Source: Treponema sp. UBA3862 (GTDB taxonomy: Bacteria > Spirochaetota > Spirochaetia > Treponematales > Treponemataceae). Taken from it: a DNA stretch of 26,581 bases. Shown in pieces: positions 1 to 7,654 of the stretch. The position numbers and the translations under genes are program-made. Position 1 is the first letter of the stretch, and each line of letters begins with the position of its first letter. The DNA lies in NCBI GenBank assembly GCA_002392405.1, contig DGGY01000033.1:1-26581 (forward strand), given 5' to 3'. The notes beneath the pieces were generated by a model, which did no database searches, was not told the origin of the DNA, and was given only the letters and a program-made list of their open reading frames with translations.

Positions 1-28
1 TGTCTAAAAAAATGGGGGCAGTTCAGAC

Positions 29-56
29 CTGGGAGCGAGGGGGAGACTTCCCCCTT
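29..56 (+). repeat. G-rich dispersed intergenic repeat, copy 1
   Basis: This 28-bp stretch reads as GGGAGCGAGGGGGAGAC followed by a short C-run. It matches the reverse complement of 5706-5732 with one indel and one mismatch. The 3' half folds into a GGGGGA/TCCCCC hairpin with a GACT loop. It lies just upstream of the gatC promoter. It is probably a dispersed intergenic element; its function is unknown. Confidence 0.6.
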
Positions 57-91
57 CCGGCCCCTCTATTCCACAAAATCCCTTTTTACGA

Positions 92-97
92 TAAAAT
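92..97 (+). promoter_or_regulatory. Probable gatC -10 box (leaderless arrangement)
   Basis: TAAAAT ends 7 nt before the gatC ATG, and no Shine-Dalgarno sequence lies between them. Transcription would start at or next to the start codon. The corresponding -35 region (69-74) matches the consensus poorly, so the call rests on the -10 box, its position and parallels elsewhere in the window. Confidence 0.4.
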
Positions 98-104
98 AGC
101 CTCT

Positions 105-413
105 ATGAGTGAACATAAAACCGTTGATGAAACAACACTTTCAAATCTTCTTCAGCTCTCACGCCTTTCTCCGGAGAGCACAGACATGGAAACCTTAAAA
201 AAACAGGTTGATGAAATCGTAGGCTATTTCGACATTCTTTCAAAATACGATGACTCAGAAAATCCATATGACGCTTATCCTTCAACAGAGGCAGAAAAAC
301 TCCGTGATGACACAGTTGTTGCCGGACTTGATGTTCCTGATGTTAAAAAAGTTACCGACAAATTCATGGACGGCTACTTCCAGGTACCAAAAGTTTTAGG
401 GGAAGGGGCGTAA
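105..413 (+). CDS. gatC: Aspartyl/glutamyl-tRNA amidotransferase subunit C
   Basis: GatC is the small subunit of the GatCAB amidotransferase, which converts misacylated Glu-tRNA(Gln) and/or Asp-tRNA(Asn) to the amidated forms. It wraps around GatA and stabilises the GatA-GatB complex in the cytoplasm. The 102-residue protein has the family's usual length and pattern: an N-terminal helix with LLQLSRLSPES, then a second helix ending in a YFDILSKYD segment. The frame is open back to an ATG at 12, but that extension would translate a GC-rich repeat and a likely promoter, so the ATG at 105 is preferred. gatA starts 2 nt after its stop. No ribosome binding site precedes the ATG, which fits a leaderless message. 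Confidence 0.9.
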   Translation: MSEHKTVDETTLSNLLQLSRLSPESTDMETLKKQVDEIVGYFDILSKYDDSENPYDAYPSTEAEKLRDDTVVAGLDVPDVKKVTDKFMDGYFQVPKVLGEGA

Positions 414-415
414 TT

Positions 416-1912
416 ATGTACTATACAATAAAAGAAACTGTTGCTGCGCTTAAAAGCGGCGAAACCACAAGTGAAAAACTTGTTCAGCAGTCTATCGATA
501 CTTTTACTGCTGACCAGAAATCTTCAAAACCCCTTAACGCCTTTCTTGAAATCTATGATGATGTGCTTGAGCTTGCAAAAAAAGCTGACGCTGAAATTTA
601 TGCTGCCCGCGCTGACGGCTCTGTGGAAAAACTTTTTGAAGAAAAACCTCTTTTAGGCATCCCTTTTGCCAATAAAGATAATATTTCCGTAAAGGGCAAA
701 CGCCTTACCTGTTCTTCTAAAATTCTTGAAGGCTATCGCGCTCCCTACAACGCCACTGTTATTGACCGCCTTGTTAAAAAAGGTGCAATTCCTCTTGGCC
801 GCTGTAACCAGGATGAATTTGCCATGGGATCTTCAACTGAATATTCAATTTACGGGGCAACAAGAAATCCTGTAAACCGTGACTATGTTTCAGGCGGTTC
901 TTCAGGCGGTTCTACTGCTGCTGTTGCTGCTAACCAGGCTCTTTTTGGTCTGGGAACTGAGACCGGCGGTTCTGTCCGTCTTCCGGCTTCTTACTGCGGT
1001 GTTTACGGTCTTAAAACTACTTATGGTGTTCTTTCCCGCTGGGGCGTTGTAGCCTACGGTTCATCTTTAGACCAGGTAGGAATTATTGGCCATACTCCTG
1101 AAGATATTGCAACCCCGCTTTCTCTTATGGCCGGCCTTGATTTTTACGATGACACAAGCGCTGATCTTCCTGATACAGACAGACTTTCTTCACTTAAGGC
1201 ATACAAAGACTTTTCTTCATTAAAGATTGCTGTTCCTAAGCAGTTTGAAGAAGCAAAAGGCCTGGATGGTGATGTTAAAAAGGTTTTTGAAGAAACTAAA
1301 GCATGGTTCACTTCTAAAGGTGCCGTAATAGAAACTGTTGACCTTCCTGTTCTTGAGGCGTCAATCGCTTCTTATTATGTTATTGCCCTTTCTGAAGCTG
1401 CTTCCAACCTCAGCCGCTTTGACGGTATCCGTTACGGAAGCCGGGTTGATAATGGTGCAGGCTACGACCAGCTCTACATTGACACAAGAAGTGCAGGTTT
1501 TGGCCCTGAAGTAAAACGCCGCATCATTATCGGAAACTATGTTCTTTCAGAGCAGTTTTCCGGTACAACCTATAAAAAGGGTATGAGCGTACGCGCCCGC
1601 ATTCAGAGGGAAGTTGCCGCCCTCTTTGAAAAATACGACCTTATCCTCTGCCCTGTATGTCCGACTCCGGCATTTAAGCTGGGCGAAAAATATGATGACC
1701 CGCTGGCAATGTATTTAAGCGACCTTTACACGGTATTCGTAAACCTTGCCCGCATTCCTTCAATTTCTGTTCCGGCAGGAAAGAGCAGTGCAGGACTTCC
1801 TGTGGGCATTCAGTTTGCCGGAAAAATGTTCAGCGAAGCAAAAATCCTTGAACTTGCACAGGCATGGGAAGAAGAACACAAAAACTGCGGTGTTCCGGTA
1901 AAAGAGGACTAA
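416..1912 (+). CDS. gatA: Aspartyl/glutamyl-tRNA amidotransferase subunit A (amidase)
   Basis: GatA is the glutaminase subunit of GatCAB: it releases ammonia from glutamine and channels it to GatB. At 498 residues it is full length. The amidase-signature catalytic triad is intact: Lys87 in FANKDN, Ser162 in the GGSSGGS motif and nucleophile Ser186 in TETGGSVRLPA. The spacing of 99 residues from Lys to the nucleophile and 24 from the cis-Ser agrees with known GatA proteins. It lies between gatC and gatB with 2-nt and 1-nt gaps, so the three genes must be one transcript. The purine-rich end of gatC (AGGGGAAGGGG) can serve as its ribosome binding site. Confidence 0.97.
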   Translation: MYYTIKETVAALKSGETTSEKLVQQSIDTFTADQKSSKPLNAFLEIYDDVLELAKKADAEIYAARADGSVEKLFEEKPLLGIPFANKDNISVKGKRLTCSSKILEGYRAPYNATVIDRLVKKGAIPLGRCNQDEFAMGSSTEYSIYGATRNPVNRDYVSGGSSGGSTAAVAANQALFGLGTETGGSVRLPASYCGVYGLKTTYGVLSRWGVVAYGSSLDQVGIIGHTPEDIATPLSLMAGLDFYDDTSADLPDTDRLSSLKAYKDFSSLKIAVPKQFEEAKGLDGDVKKVFEETKAWFTSKGAVIETVDLPVLEASIASYYVIALSEAASNLSRFDGIRYGSRVDNGAGYDQLYIDTRSAGFGPEVKRRIIIGNYVLSEQFSGTTYKKGMSVRARIQREVAALFEKYDLILCPVCPTPAFKLGEKYDDPLAMYLSDLYTVFVNLARIPSISVPAGKSSAGLPVGIQFAGKMFSEAKILELAQAWEEEHKNCGVPVKED

Positions 1913-1913
1913 T

Positions 1914-3458
1914 ATGGCTATTGATAAATATGAAATCGTAATCGGATGTGAAATCCATACTCAGCTTCTCACAAAGACAAAGGCTTTCTGTGCCTGCGAA
2001 AACAGTTACGGCGGTATTCCTGACACCCGTGTCTGCCCGGTTTGTCTCGGCCTTCCTGGTGCCATGCCCCGCATTTCAAAGGGTTATGTTGAACTTGGAG
2101 CAGTTGCCGGTCTTGCCTTGAACTGTAATATCGCCCGTTTTACAAAATTTGACCGCAAGCATTATTTTTATCCTGACCTTACAAAAGGCTATCAGATTAC
2201 CCAGTATGATATTCCTCTGTGTACAGACGGCTATGTTGATCTTCCCCTTTTTCATTATTCTAAGGAAGAACAGGAAGGCGGAGAAAAATTCCGTCCCAAC
2301 AATTTTAAAGGTGAACCGTGCATCATAGAAAATGAAGGAAAAAAATATCGCCGTGTACGCATTGAACGCATTCATCTTGAAGAGGACGTAGGTAAGTCTC
2401 TCCACCTTCCGGGAAAGCATTCATACATTGACTATAACCGTTCCGGTACACCTCTTATCGAAATCGTTACAAAGCCTGATATGACTTCCCCTGAAGAAGC
2501 TGCTCTTTTTATGCAGACTGTTCAGGAAATCCTCCGTTATGTAAAAGTAACTAACGGTAACCTTGAAGAAGGTAACATGCGCTGTGACGCAAACATCAAC
2601 CTTAATGTCTGGGAAGACGGAAAACTCTATCATACTCCGATTTCTGAAATCAAAAACCTTAACTCCTTTAAGTCTATCCGCGAAGCCTGTGCTTATGAAG
2701 CAAAAAGACAGCTGAAGGAATTTATGGAAGACCGTCAGGAATTCAATGCGGGCTACAAAAATACAATGAACTGGGATGAAGAAAAGGGCGTAACCCAGAT
2801 TATGCGTACAAAGAATTCCTTTGTTGATTACCGCTTTGTTGTTGAACCGGACATTAAGCCTTTTAAGGTAAATGAAGAACTGATTGCGCGTGCTGAAAGC
2901 CGTGTAGGAGAACTTCCTGAGGCAAAGAGAATCCGTCTTCAGAAAAATTACGGTCTTTCTGATTTTGATGTAGAAACTTTAACATCCAGCCGTGATCTTG
3001 CAATGTGGTTTGAAGAAGCTGCAAAAGGCGCAAAGGATGTTAAAAAGGTTGCCAACTGGATTCTTGCAGAACTTCTTGCCGTTCTCAATGAGCAGCGTAA
3101 GACAATTAACGAAGTAAACATAACTCCAAAACATATTACAGAACTTGTAAATGCGATTGCAGATAAAAAGATTTCAAACGCACAGGGAAAAACTGTATTT
3201 GCCCGCATGCTCGAAACCGCAAAACTTCCTGAACAGATCATCAGGGAAGAGGGTATGGAAACTGTAAGTGACAGTGGTGCAATTGAAGCAATTGTCGACC
3301 AGGTTATTGCAGAAAATCCTAAAGCCGTTGCGGACTTTAAGGGTGGAAAAACCAATGTTGTCGGCTGGCTTACAGGACAGGTAATGAAGGCAAGCAAAGG
3401 AAAGGCAAATCCTGGAATGGCCTCAAAACTTGTATCTGAAAAACTTGCCGCACTGTAA
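1914..3458 (+). CDS. gatB: Aspartyl/glutamyl-tRNA amidotransferase subunit B
   Basis: GatB is the kinase and transamidase subunit of GatCAB: it activates the side-chain carboxylate of tRNA-bound Glu/Asp with ATP and transfers ammonia to it. The 514-residue protein starts with the characteristic YEIVIGCEIHTQL segment and carries the zinc-site cysteines Cys26, Cys28, Cys41 and Cys44 (FCAC and CPVC). The middle holds the kinase-like core (LIEIVTKPDM, EEGNMRCDANI). The C-terminal third is the helical YqeY/tail region that binds the tRNA elbow. It is the last gene of gatCAB and is followed by a hairpin terminator. The upstream AGAGGA sequence overlaps the end of gatA. Confidence 0.97.
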   Translation: MAIDKYEIVIGCEIHTQLLTKTKAFCACENSYGGIPDTRVCPVCLGLPGAMPRISKGYVELGAVAGLALNCNIARFTKFDRKHYFYPDLTKGYQITQYDIPLCTDGYVDLPLFHYSKEEQEGGEKFRPNNFKGEPCIIENEGKKYRRVRIERIHLEEDVGKSLHLPGKHSYIDYNRSGTPLIEIVTKPDMTSPEEAALFMQTVQEILRYVKVTNGNLEEGNMRCDANINLNVWEDGKLYHTPISEIKNLNSFKSIREACAYEAKRQLKEFMEDRQEFNAGYKNTMNWDEEKGVTQIMRTKNSFVDYRFVVEPDIKPFKVNEELIARAESRVGELPEAKRIRLQKNYGLSDFDVETLTSSRDLAMWFEEAAKGAKDVKKVANWILAELLAVLNEQRKTINEVNITPKHITELVNAIADKKISNAQGKTVFARMLETAKLPEQIIREEGMETVSDSGAIEAIVDQVIAENPKAVADFKGGKTNVVGWLTGQVMKASKGKANPGMASKLVSEKLAAL

Positions 3459-3471
3459 AAGTACCCGTCTT

Positions 3472-3526
3472 TAAGAGCAGATTACTGCAAAATCACCCCG
3501 TTTGTAAGAGCAGATTACTGTAAAAT
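3472..3526 (+). repeat. 22-bp direct repeat inside the gatB terminator region
   Basis: Positions 3472-3493 and 3505-3526 share a 22-bp sequence starting TAAGAGCAGATTACTG with one mismatch. The second copy lies inside the loop of the downstream terminator. This looks like a small local duplication of the 3' UTR. Confidence 0.7.
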
Positions 3527-3547
3527 ACAGAACGGGGTATTTTTTTT
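3495..3547 (+). terminator. Rho-independent terminator of gatCAB
   Basis: ACCCCGTT (3495-3502) pairs with AACGGGGT (3531-3538) and is followed by a run rich in T to 3547. The 28-nt loop contains a second small stem, CTGTA-AAA-TACAG (3518-3530), so the structure is a nested hairpin. It ends the amidotransferase operon. Confidence 0.8.
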
Positions 3548-3826
3548 AAGATTCTTTAAATAATAACTGTAAATTATCATAAGAATTTATAAAATATACT
3601 CATAAAATTCCCTCCTAACATCATTTTCAAATTCACCGACATCAGAAATTTTCAAATTCTCCAAAGCATAAAAATCGGAATTTTCATAATAATTTAATCA
3701 TTCGAAAAGTTTTCGGGAGTTTAAATCAGTTTTACGTGTTAATGATCTGCCTGTGCAGCGTCATTGAATGCGTCCTCTGAATAAAGGGGATTACAAAAAC
3801 GTAATGTTTTATGAGGAGAAAACTTT
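3548..3826 (+). promoter_or_regulatory. AT-rich leader region of the pectate lyase gene
   Basis: No gene is visible here. The stretch holds two direct copies of ATTTTCAAATTC (3623-3634 and 3648-3659), a 5-bp inverted repeat ATTAC-N6-GTAAT (3790-3805) and a good ribosome binding site GAGGAG (3813-3818), 8 nt before the ATG at 3827. No convincing -35/-10 pair was found, so the promoter is left unplaced. The repeats are possible regulator sites, but nothing in the sequence identifies a regulator. Confidence 0.4.
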
Positions 3827-5695
3827 ATGAAAAAAAACGTCATGCTTCTTGCCGCCATTGCATCCGTATTGGCACTTCTGCTGTCTTCCTGCTCAAATGC
3901 ACTTGAAATTGATTCGTCTTCTGAATCTGCTGCTGACCGTGCAACAATAACAGGCACATCTTCACTTTATTCGACTGCATTCACTAAGAGTGCAACTCTC
4001 ACTTCAAACACAACTTCAGGTAACTACACAGTTTATGCAACCAGCTCAAAGAAGGTAACAATTCCTTCAATCACTGCTGTTACAGTAAACGGCACTTCCC
4101 TTGACCGCAAGATTAATCTCGGTGGTGCAGGTTCTGCCGGAAGCTACCGCTGTGTAGGCTTTACGACAGGCGGTTCTGCAACACTTACAGTTTATGCTGA
4201 CGGTGCAAGCGGACGTTATCTTGGACTTTACAATTCAAGCGGAACTCTTGTAAGCAAAAACGAAGTTTCTTCTTCTGTTGCTGCCTATACTTACACAATT
4301 TCTTCAAGTGGAACTTACTATCTTGCTTCAACAGGTTCAGCAATTTCCCTTTACTACATTAAGTGCGCCGTAGGTTCATCCAGTTCTTCATCAAGCAGCT
4401 CAAGCTCATCTTCATCGTCAAGTTCTTCAAGCAGCTCCAGCTCATCTTCATCGTCAAGTTCTTCAAGCAGCTCCAGCTCATCATCAAGTTCATCTTCATC
4501 ATCAAGCTCTTCTTCATCTTCTTCGGGCAGTTCACTTTCAATCAGCGACACTCCTGTAGGCTATGCAAGCGTTTCAAAGCCTTCAAGCACAGTAACAGTT
4601 TCAAACCGCTCTGACCTTATCACATACGCTAAAAAAGGCGGCTACATTATCTATGTTAACGGCATGATTGATATGTCTAACGGATATATGCCTTCAAGCG
4701 CAGGCGGATCAACTTCAGGACTTGATTCAATCGTAAAGGAACAGACTTCAAGCAAATACACATCTTACTCAAGCTTTAAGACTGCTTATGCTAAAGGCTG
4801 TACAACTTCAACAAATGACAAGTCTTCAAGCTCACCTTCAAGTTCTCTCGGCTCATACCTGTGGGCATGTAACAGTGCTTATGGAAACATCATCAAGCTC
4901 AACATTGCAAAAAACACATGGATTATCGGTAAAACTTCAAGCTCTGGAATCAAGGGTGGTATGATTAACATTTCAAGCGTTTCAAATGTTGTTCTCCGCA
5001 ACCTCATCATTCAGGACGCTTATGATCCGTTCCCTCATCATGAAGCAGACGACGGCTACAATGCTCAGTGGGACTGTGTAGTAATCCAGGGCTCATCTTA
5101 CAATGTATGGATTGACCACTGTACTTTCAAAGATTCAATGGGACTCTCTTATGTTTCTACAGCAGGCTCAACTTCAGAAAAATGGCAGACATACGACGGT
5201 CTTTGCGACATGAAGGGCTCAATCTACAACATTACAGTTTCATGGTGTAAGTTCCAGGATCACGACAAGACAATGCTCATCGGTTCAAGCGATTCAGACG
5301 GTTCTAACTCAACACGTACAATCACTCTGCACCACAATTACTTCTATAACTGCGGTCAGCGTCTTCCGATGGTTCGTAACACAAAACTTCACCTGTTCAA
5401 TAACTACTACGATGCTTCAAGTCCGACATATACTCAGCAGTATGCAGTAGGTGTACGCAAGAACGCACTCATCGTTGCAGAAAACAACACTTTCGGCTCA
5501 GGAATTAAATACAGCTTCAAAGATTCTTACGGAACACTTTATGTAAGCGGCAATTCTGACAGCTCATCAAAAGGCGTAAACTCTACAACTTCAAGTTCAA
5601 AACCGTTCACACCTTCATACAGCTACTCTCTCGACAGTGCTTCAACATCAAAATCAAATGTTAAGTCATATGCCGGAGCAGGTTACAGCATGTAA
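3827..5695 (+). CDS. Secreted pectate lyase lipoprotein, polysaccharide lyase family 1
   Basis: This enzyme should cleave polygalacturonate by beta-elimination at the cell surface or in the periplasm. Residues 1-21 are a signal peptide ending in a lipobox (LSSC, Cys22), so it is lipidated. Residues 30-180 form a Thr/Ser-rich beta-sandwich-like module with aromatic positions, perhaps carbohydrate binding. Residues 184-233 are 50 consecutive serines, a flexible linker. Residues 250-600 are the PL1 beta-helix: NVWIDHCTF (426-434), Asp457 and Asp461 as likely calcium ligands, TVSWCKFQDHDKTMLIG, and the RLPMVR motif with the likely catalytic Arg512. It stands alone between two terminators with a strong ribosome binding site. 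The family is secure; exact substrate and calcium residues are inferred from family motifs. Confidence 0.92.
   Translation: MKKNVMLLAAIASVLALLLSSCSNALEIDSSSESAADRATITGTSSLYSTAFTKSATLTSNTTSGNYTVYATSSKKVTIPSITAVTVNGTSLDRKINLGGAGSAGSYRCVGFTTGGSATLTVYADGASGRYLGLYNSSGTLVSKNEVSSSVAAYTYTISSSGTYYLASTGSAISLYYIKCAVGSSSSSSSSSSSSSSSSSSSSSSSSSSSSSSSSSSSSSSSSSSSSSSSSSSGSSLSISDTPVGYASVSKPSSTVTVSNRSDLITYAKKGGYIIYVNGMIDMSNGYMPSSAGGSTSGLDSIVKEQTSSKYTSYSSFKTAYAKGCTTSTNDKSSSSPSSSLGSYLWACNSAYGNIIKLNIAKNTWIIGKTSSSGIKGGMINISSVSNVVLRNLIIQDAYDPFPHHEADDGYNAQWDCVVIQGSSYNVWIDHCTFKDSMGLSYVSTAGSTSEKWQTYDGLCDMKGSIYNITVSWCKFQDHDKTMLIGSSDSDGSNSTRTITLHHNYFYNCGQRLPMVRNTKLHLFNNYYDASSPTYTQQYAVGVRKNALIVAENNTFGSGIKYSFKDSYGTLYVSGNSDSSSKGVNSTTSSSKPFTPSYSYSLDSASTSKSNVKSYAGAGYSM
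4405..4476 (+). repeat. Exact 36-bp tandem duplication within the poly-serine linker
   Basis: 4405-4440 and 4441-4476 are identical 36-bp units (starting CTCATCTTCATCG), in frame and each encoding 12 serines. Shorter imperfect units flank them. All six serine codons are used across the 50-Ser tract. The unit length is a multiple of three, so changes in copy number would alter linker length without a frameshift. Confidence 0.9.
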
Positions 5696-5705
5696 TTTTA
5701 AGAGA

Positions 5706-5732
5706 AAGGGGGAGGTCTCCCCCTCGCTCCAG
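5706..5732 (-). repeat. G-rich dispersed intergenic repeat, copy 2 (inverted)
   Basis: The reverse complement matches 29-56 with one indel and one mismatch. On the plus strand it contains a perfect hairpin GGGGGAG-GT-CTCCCCC (5708-5723). It starts 11 nt after the pectate lyase stop codon. Confidence 0.65.
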
Positions 5733-5747
5733 ACGCGAGCCGCTCCA

Positions 5748-5785
5748 CAAATGACATAAGCGCTTTAGCCCGCTTCTGTCATTTG
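5748..5785. repeat. Long imperfect inverted repeat downstream of the pectate lyase
   Basis: CAAATGACA pairs with TGTCATTTG, then after a T/C mismatch AAGCG pairs with CGCTT, around an 8-nt loop. This makes a 15-step stem with one mismatch. It lies between the G-rich repeat and the terminator and may protect the 3' end of the mRNA. Confidence 0.65.
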
Positions 5786-5807
5786 CTCCGCTTTGTCGTG
5801 TCTTGTG

Positions 5808-5834
5808 CTGCCCCCTCTGCGGGGCAGTTTTTTT
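5808..5834 (+). terminator. Rho-independent terminator of the pectate lyase gene
   Basis: CTGCCCC (5808-5814) and GGGGCAG (5821-5827) form a 7-bp stem with a 6-nt loop, followed by seven T. It is 113 nt past the stop codon, after two other hairpins. Confidence 0.8.
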
Positions 5835-5936
5835 GTCTCCTGCGGCCCCGCAACGCCCCGCATGGATTTTCCCGCGGGTTTGCATGCAAACCCGACAGCA
5901 CGTTTACGGCCCCTAAGCGTCCTGCATATTTTTTAC

Positions 5937-5965
5937 TCGAAACAATATATTTTTTCTGCTATAAT
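5937..5965 (+). promoter_or_regulatory. Promoter of the gene at 5975 (leaderless type)
   Basis: TCGAAA (-35, 4 of 6 matches to consensus) and a perfect TATAAT (-10, 5960-5965) are 17 nt apart. The -10 box ends 9 nt before the ATG at 5975 and no Shine-Dalgarno sequence fits between them, so the 5' UTR would be only a few nucleotides. Confidence 0.65.
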
Positions 5966-5974
5966 GTTTTATAA

Positions 5975-6796
5975 ATGACACAGATTGAATTTCTTGCCGC
6001 ACAGATAAAAAGTCGTTTTGGAACAATTAAACGCGCCCGCGGTAATTTTTTATATACTCAGAAAAGAATCCGTCTTACTGATATGTTTTTAGAGGGCGGA
6101 AGGGCTGTTTTAGGGTGGGGAAGTGACCGCTGTTCTGCCTGGACCGTTTTTAAAAACATCATCAGCCGCGGAGTCACAGGCAGTTATTTTACAGATTTTA
6201 ATGTGCGCTCAAAGGCAGGCGGAAAAACTCCTCTTGAAAGGGCTGTAAGTTCACTTTTGAATTCTGAACGTAAGGTATTTGTTTTTAATTCAAAGGAAAA
6301 TGCCTTAAAAGCAGCCATTTCTGTCAGCCCTGATTCAACTTCCGTTTACAGACCGTGGAATGTTCAGATGAGTGACTGGACTGCTCCTGACTGTGTAATT
6401 ATTGCTCCGCCGCTTGCATGGGCCGGGGAAATCTGGCTCTGTGCTGTAAAAGAAGACCTTTTTATTGACAGTGACTTTTCAGGAACTCTAAAGGCTTTCC
6501 TGCCTGCCCCACTTGAAGCTTCAGTTGTGCGTTCAATTTATGATTTAATAAAAGCACTTCAGGACCGCTCTGAAAAAGACTGGTTTTTATACGATAAAGT
6601 TCTGGTAAAGTATTTTAAAAGAACAGGTCCATGGCTTTTTCCAAAAGTTCCGGAAGAAAAATACAGTGATTTTGTAAAGCACTGCCTTGACTGTAATCTT
6701 GTAATAAGTCCTGTATATTCAGTTCCGTCTTTTGTGCCTTATAAGGCAGATTATGGAGTCTTCAGGCTCCTTGAAAAAACTCCGTTTGAATATTAA
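5975..6796 (+). CDS. Hypothetical protein, possible degenerate aminotransferase-fold protein
   Basis: I do not recognise a named family with confidence. The 273-residue soluble protein has an N-terminal segment (YTQKRIRLTDMFLEGGRAVLG, about residues 27-47) that resembles the opening of class III PLP aminotransferases. A stretch near residues 100-115 (VFVFNSKENALKAAI) resembles their cofactor-loop region, and a C-terminal part (about 235-268) recalls their small domain. The central region that would carry the PLP-binding lysine cannot be found and the protein is much shorter than the usual 400-450 residues, so catalysis is doubtful. It heads a group with the genes at 6826 and 7125 and uses a strong promoter with almost no leader. 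Confidence 0.6.
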   Translation: MTQIEFLAAQIKSRFGTIKRARGNFLYTQKRIRLTDMFLEGGRAVLGWGSDRCSAWTVFKNIISRGVTGSYFTDFNVRSKAGGKTPLERAVSSLLNSERKVFVFNSKENALKAAISVSPDSTSVYRPWNVQMSDWTAPDCVIIAPPLAWAGEIWLCAVKEDLFIDSDFSGTLKAFLPAPLEASVVRSIYDLIKALQDRSEKDWFLYDKVLVKYFKRTGPWLFPKVPEEKYSDFVKHCLDCNLVISPVYSVPSFVPYKADYGVFRLLEKTPFEY

Positions 6797-6825
6797 AAAC
6801 TTAAGCGGCGGGAGGCTTTAAGAAA

Positions 6826-7119
6826 ATGGCAGAATCAGAAATCATTTTTTATATAATAAAACTTGTACTCGGCGGTGTGGCAGCCTTTCTTGCAATAATG
6901 CTCTGGAGTCATACCCGTGATTCTGCCTGGATGAGTCTTGTTGCAGGCGCAGTTACAGGATATGCGGGTATAGTTTATGAAATGCTCGTAAAGCTTGGAA
7001 TTGCTGGTGATATAGGAGTTAAAATCGCAGGAATACCGCTTGCGTCCCTTTTGTTCGCAGTTATCCCGTCAGTGTTTTACATAACTGCGTTTGTTTTAAT
7101 GATAATCAGAACAAAATAG
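6826..7119 (+). CDS. Small hypothetical membrane protein (three predicted TM segments)
   Basis: This 97-residue protein has hydrophobic segments at about residues 7-26, 34-52 and 66-93, with a short polar turn SHTRDS between the first two. It has no signal-peptide cleavage site and no motif I can tie to a function. The start is set by GGAGG at 6811-6815, 10 nt before the ATG. It is 29 nt after the previous gene and 5 nt before the ASCH-domain gene, so it is probably cotranscribed with both. It likely sits in the inner membrane. Confidence 0.7.
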   Translation: MAESEIIFYIIKLVLGGVAAFLAIMLWSHTRDSAWMSLVAGAVTGYAGIVYEMLVKLGIAGDIGVKIAGIPLASLLFAVIPSVFYITAFVLMIIRTK

Positions 7120-7124
7120 TATAT

Positions 7125-7589
7125 ATGACACCATTTGAATTCTGGAATGAATATCTTAACAAGACAGGACAGAAGGCTGATGAAGCCGTTTACTCAGGAG
7201 AACTGTGTTTTGAAGATTCTTCATGGGAAGGGATGAGCCAGCTGGAACTTGTGCTTGACGGCAGAAAGACTGCTGTTTTTACGGCACTGCCTTCTTTTGA
7301 AATAAACCGTGAACTTGTTCCTGCAGGCGGTGAAGTTTATATTGTTGAAGATACAGGTGATGAGCCTAGGGCAATAATTAAAGTAAAGGAAGTAAAAATC
7401 CTGCCATTTAAAGATATTTCCTGGGAACTCGCCCGCCTTGACGGAGAAAATGAAAACCTTGAGGACTGGCGCAGTAAAGAGCGGGAGTTTTTTGAGGATG
7501 AAGCAGATCTCTGCGGATTTGATTTTGAAGACGATACAGAAATTGTCTGTGAGATTTTTGAGATAATTTATAAAAAAAGCGGTCAGTAA
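7125..7589 (+). CDS. ASCH domain-containing protein (YhfF-like)
   Basis: ASCH domains have a PUA-like beta-barrel fold and are thought to bind RNA or modified nucleobases or nucleosides; some members are hydrolases. The 154 residues show the YhfF-type pattern: an opening FWNEYL, then LVLDGRKTAVFTALPSFE (the G-K-T stretch of the family), VPAGGEVYIVEDTGDEP (the turn with D-G-P) and a C-terminal WRSKEREFF with acidic residues before the last strand (IVCEIFEII). The length fits the family, which is usually 130-160 residues. It starts 5 nt after the membrane-protein stop, so it belongs to the same transcript. The native substrate is unknown. Confidence 0.75.
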   Translation: MTPFEFWNEYLNKTGQKADEAVYSGELCFEDSSWEGMSQLELVLDGRKTAVFTALPSFEINRELVPAGGEVYIVEDTGDEPRAIIKVKEVKILPFKDISWELARLDGENENLEDWRSKEREFFEDEADLCGFDFEDDTEIVCEIFEIIYKKSGQ

Positions 7590-7639
7590 GCATTTTCACC
7601 TAAAATATCATTAATATTAAGTGCGTTTTTGTTCCTCTG

Positions 7640-7648
7640 TGGTATAAT
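7640..7648 (+). promoter_or_regulatory. Extended -10 promoter for the structured leader and the 7832 gene
   Basis: TGGTATAAT fits the extended -10 consensus (TGn plus a perfect TATAAT). No good -35 box is present, which is typical of this class. The predicted start, near 7655, coincides with the first base of stem-loop 1. Confidence 0.6.
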
Positions 7649-7654
7649 TAAAGG

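Noticed and set aside
12..104. Upstream in-frame start for gatC
   Set aside because: The extension would translate a GC-rich repeat and the -10 box, and GatC proteins normally start just before the first helix, as with the ATG at 105.
2076..3397. Long minus-strand open frames opposite gatB
   Set aside because: They follow from codon bias of the gatB strand; none has recognisable domains or start signals.
4354..4551. Open frames opposite and out of frame with the poly-serine tract (acidic Leu/Glu/Asp repeats on the minus strand; Phe/Ile/Lys-rich frame on the plus strand)
   Set aside because: They are shadows of the repetitive serine codons, with no ribosome binding site and no independent coding signal.
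5783..5978. Small overlapping open frames between the pectate lyase and the 5975 gene
   Set aside because: They run through a terminator, GC-rich hairpins and a promoter, and lack ribosome binding sites.
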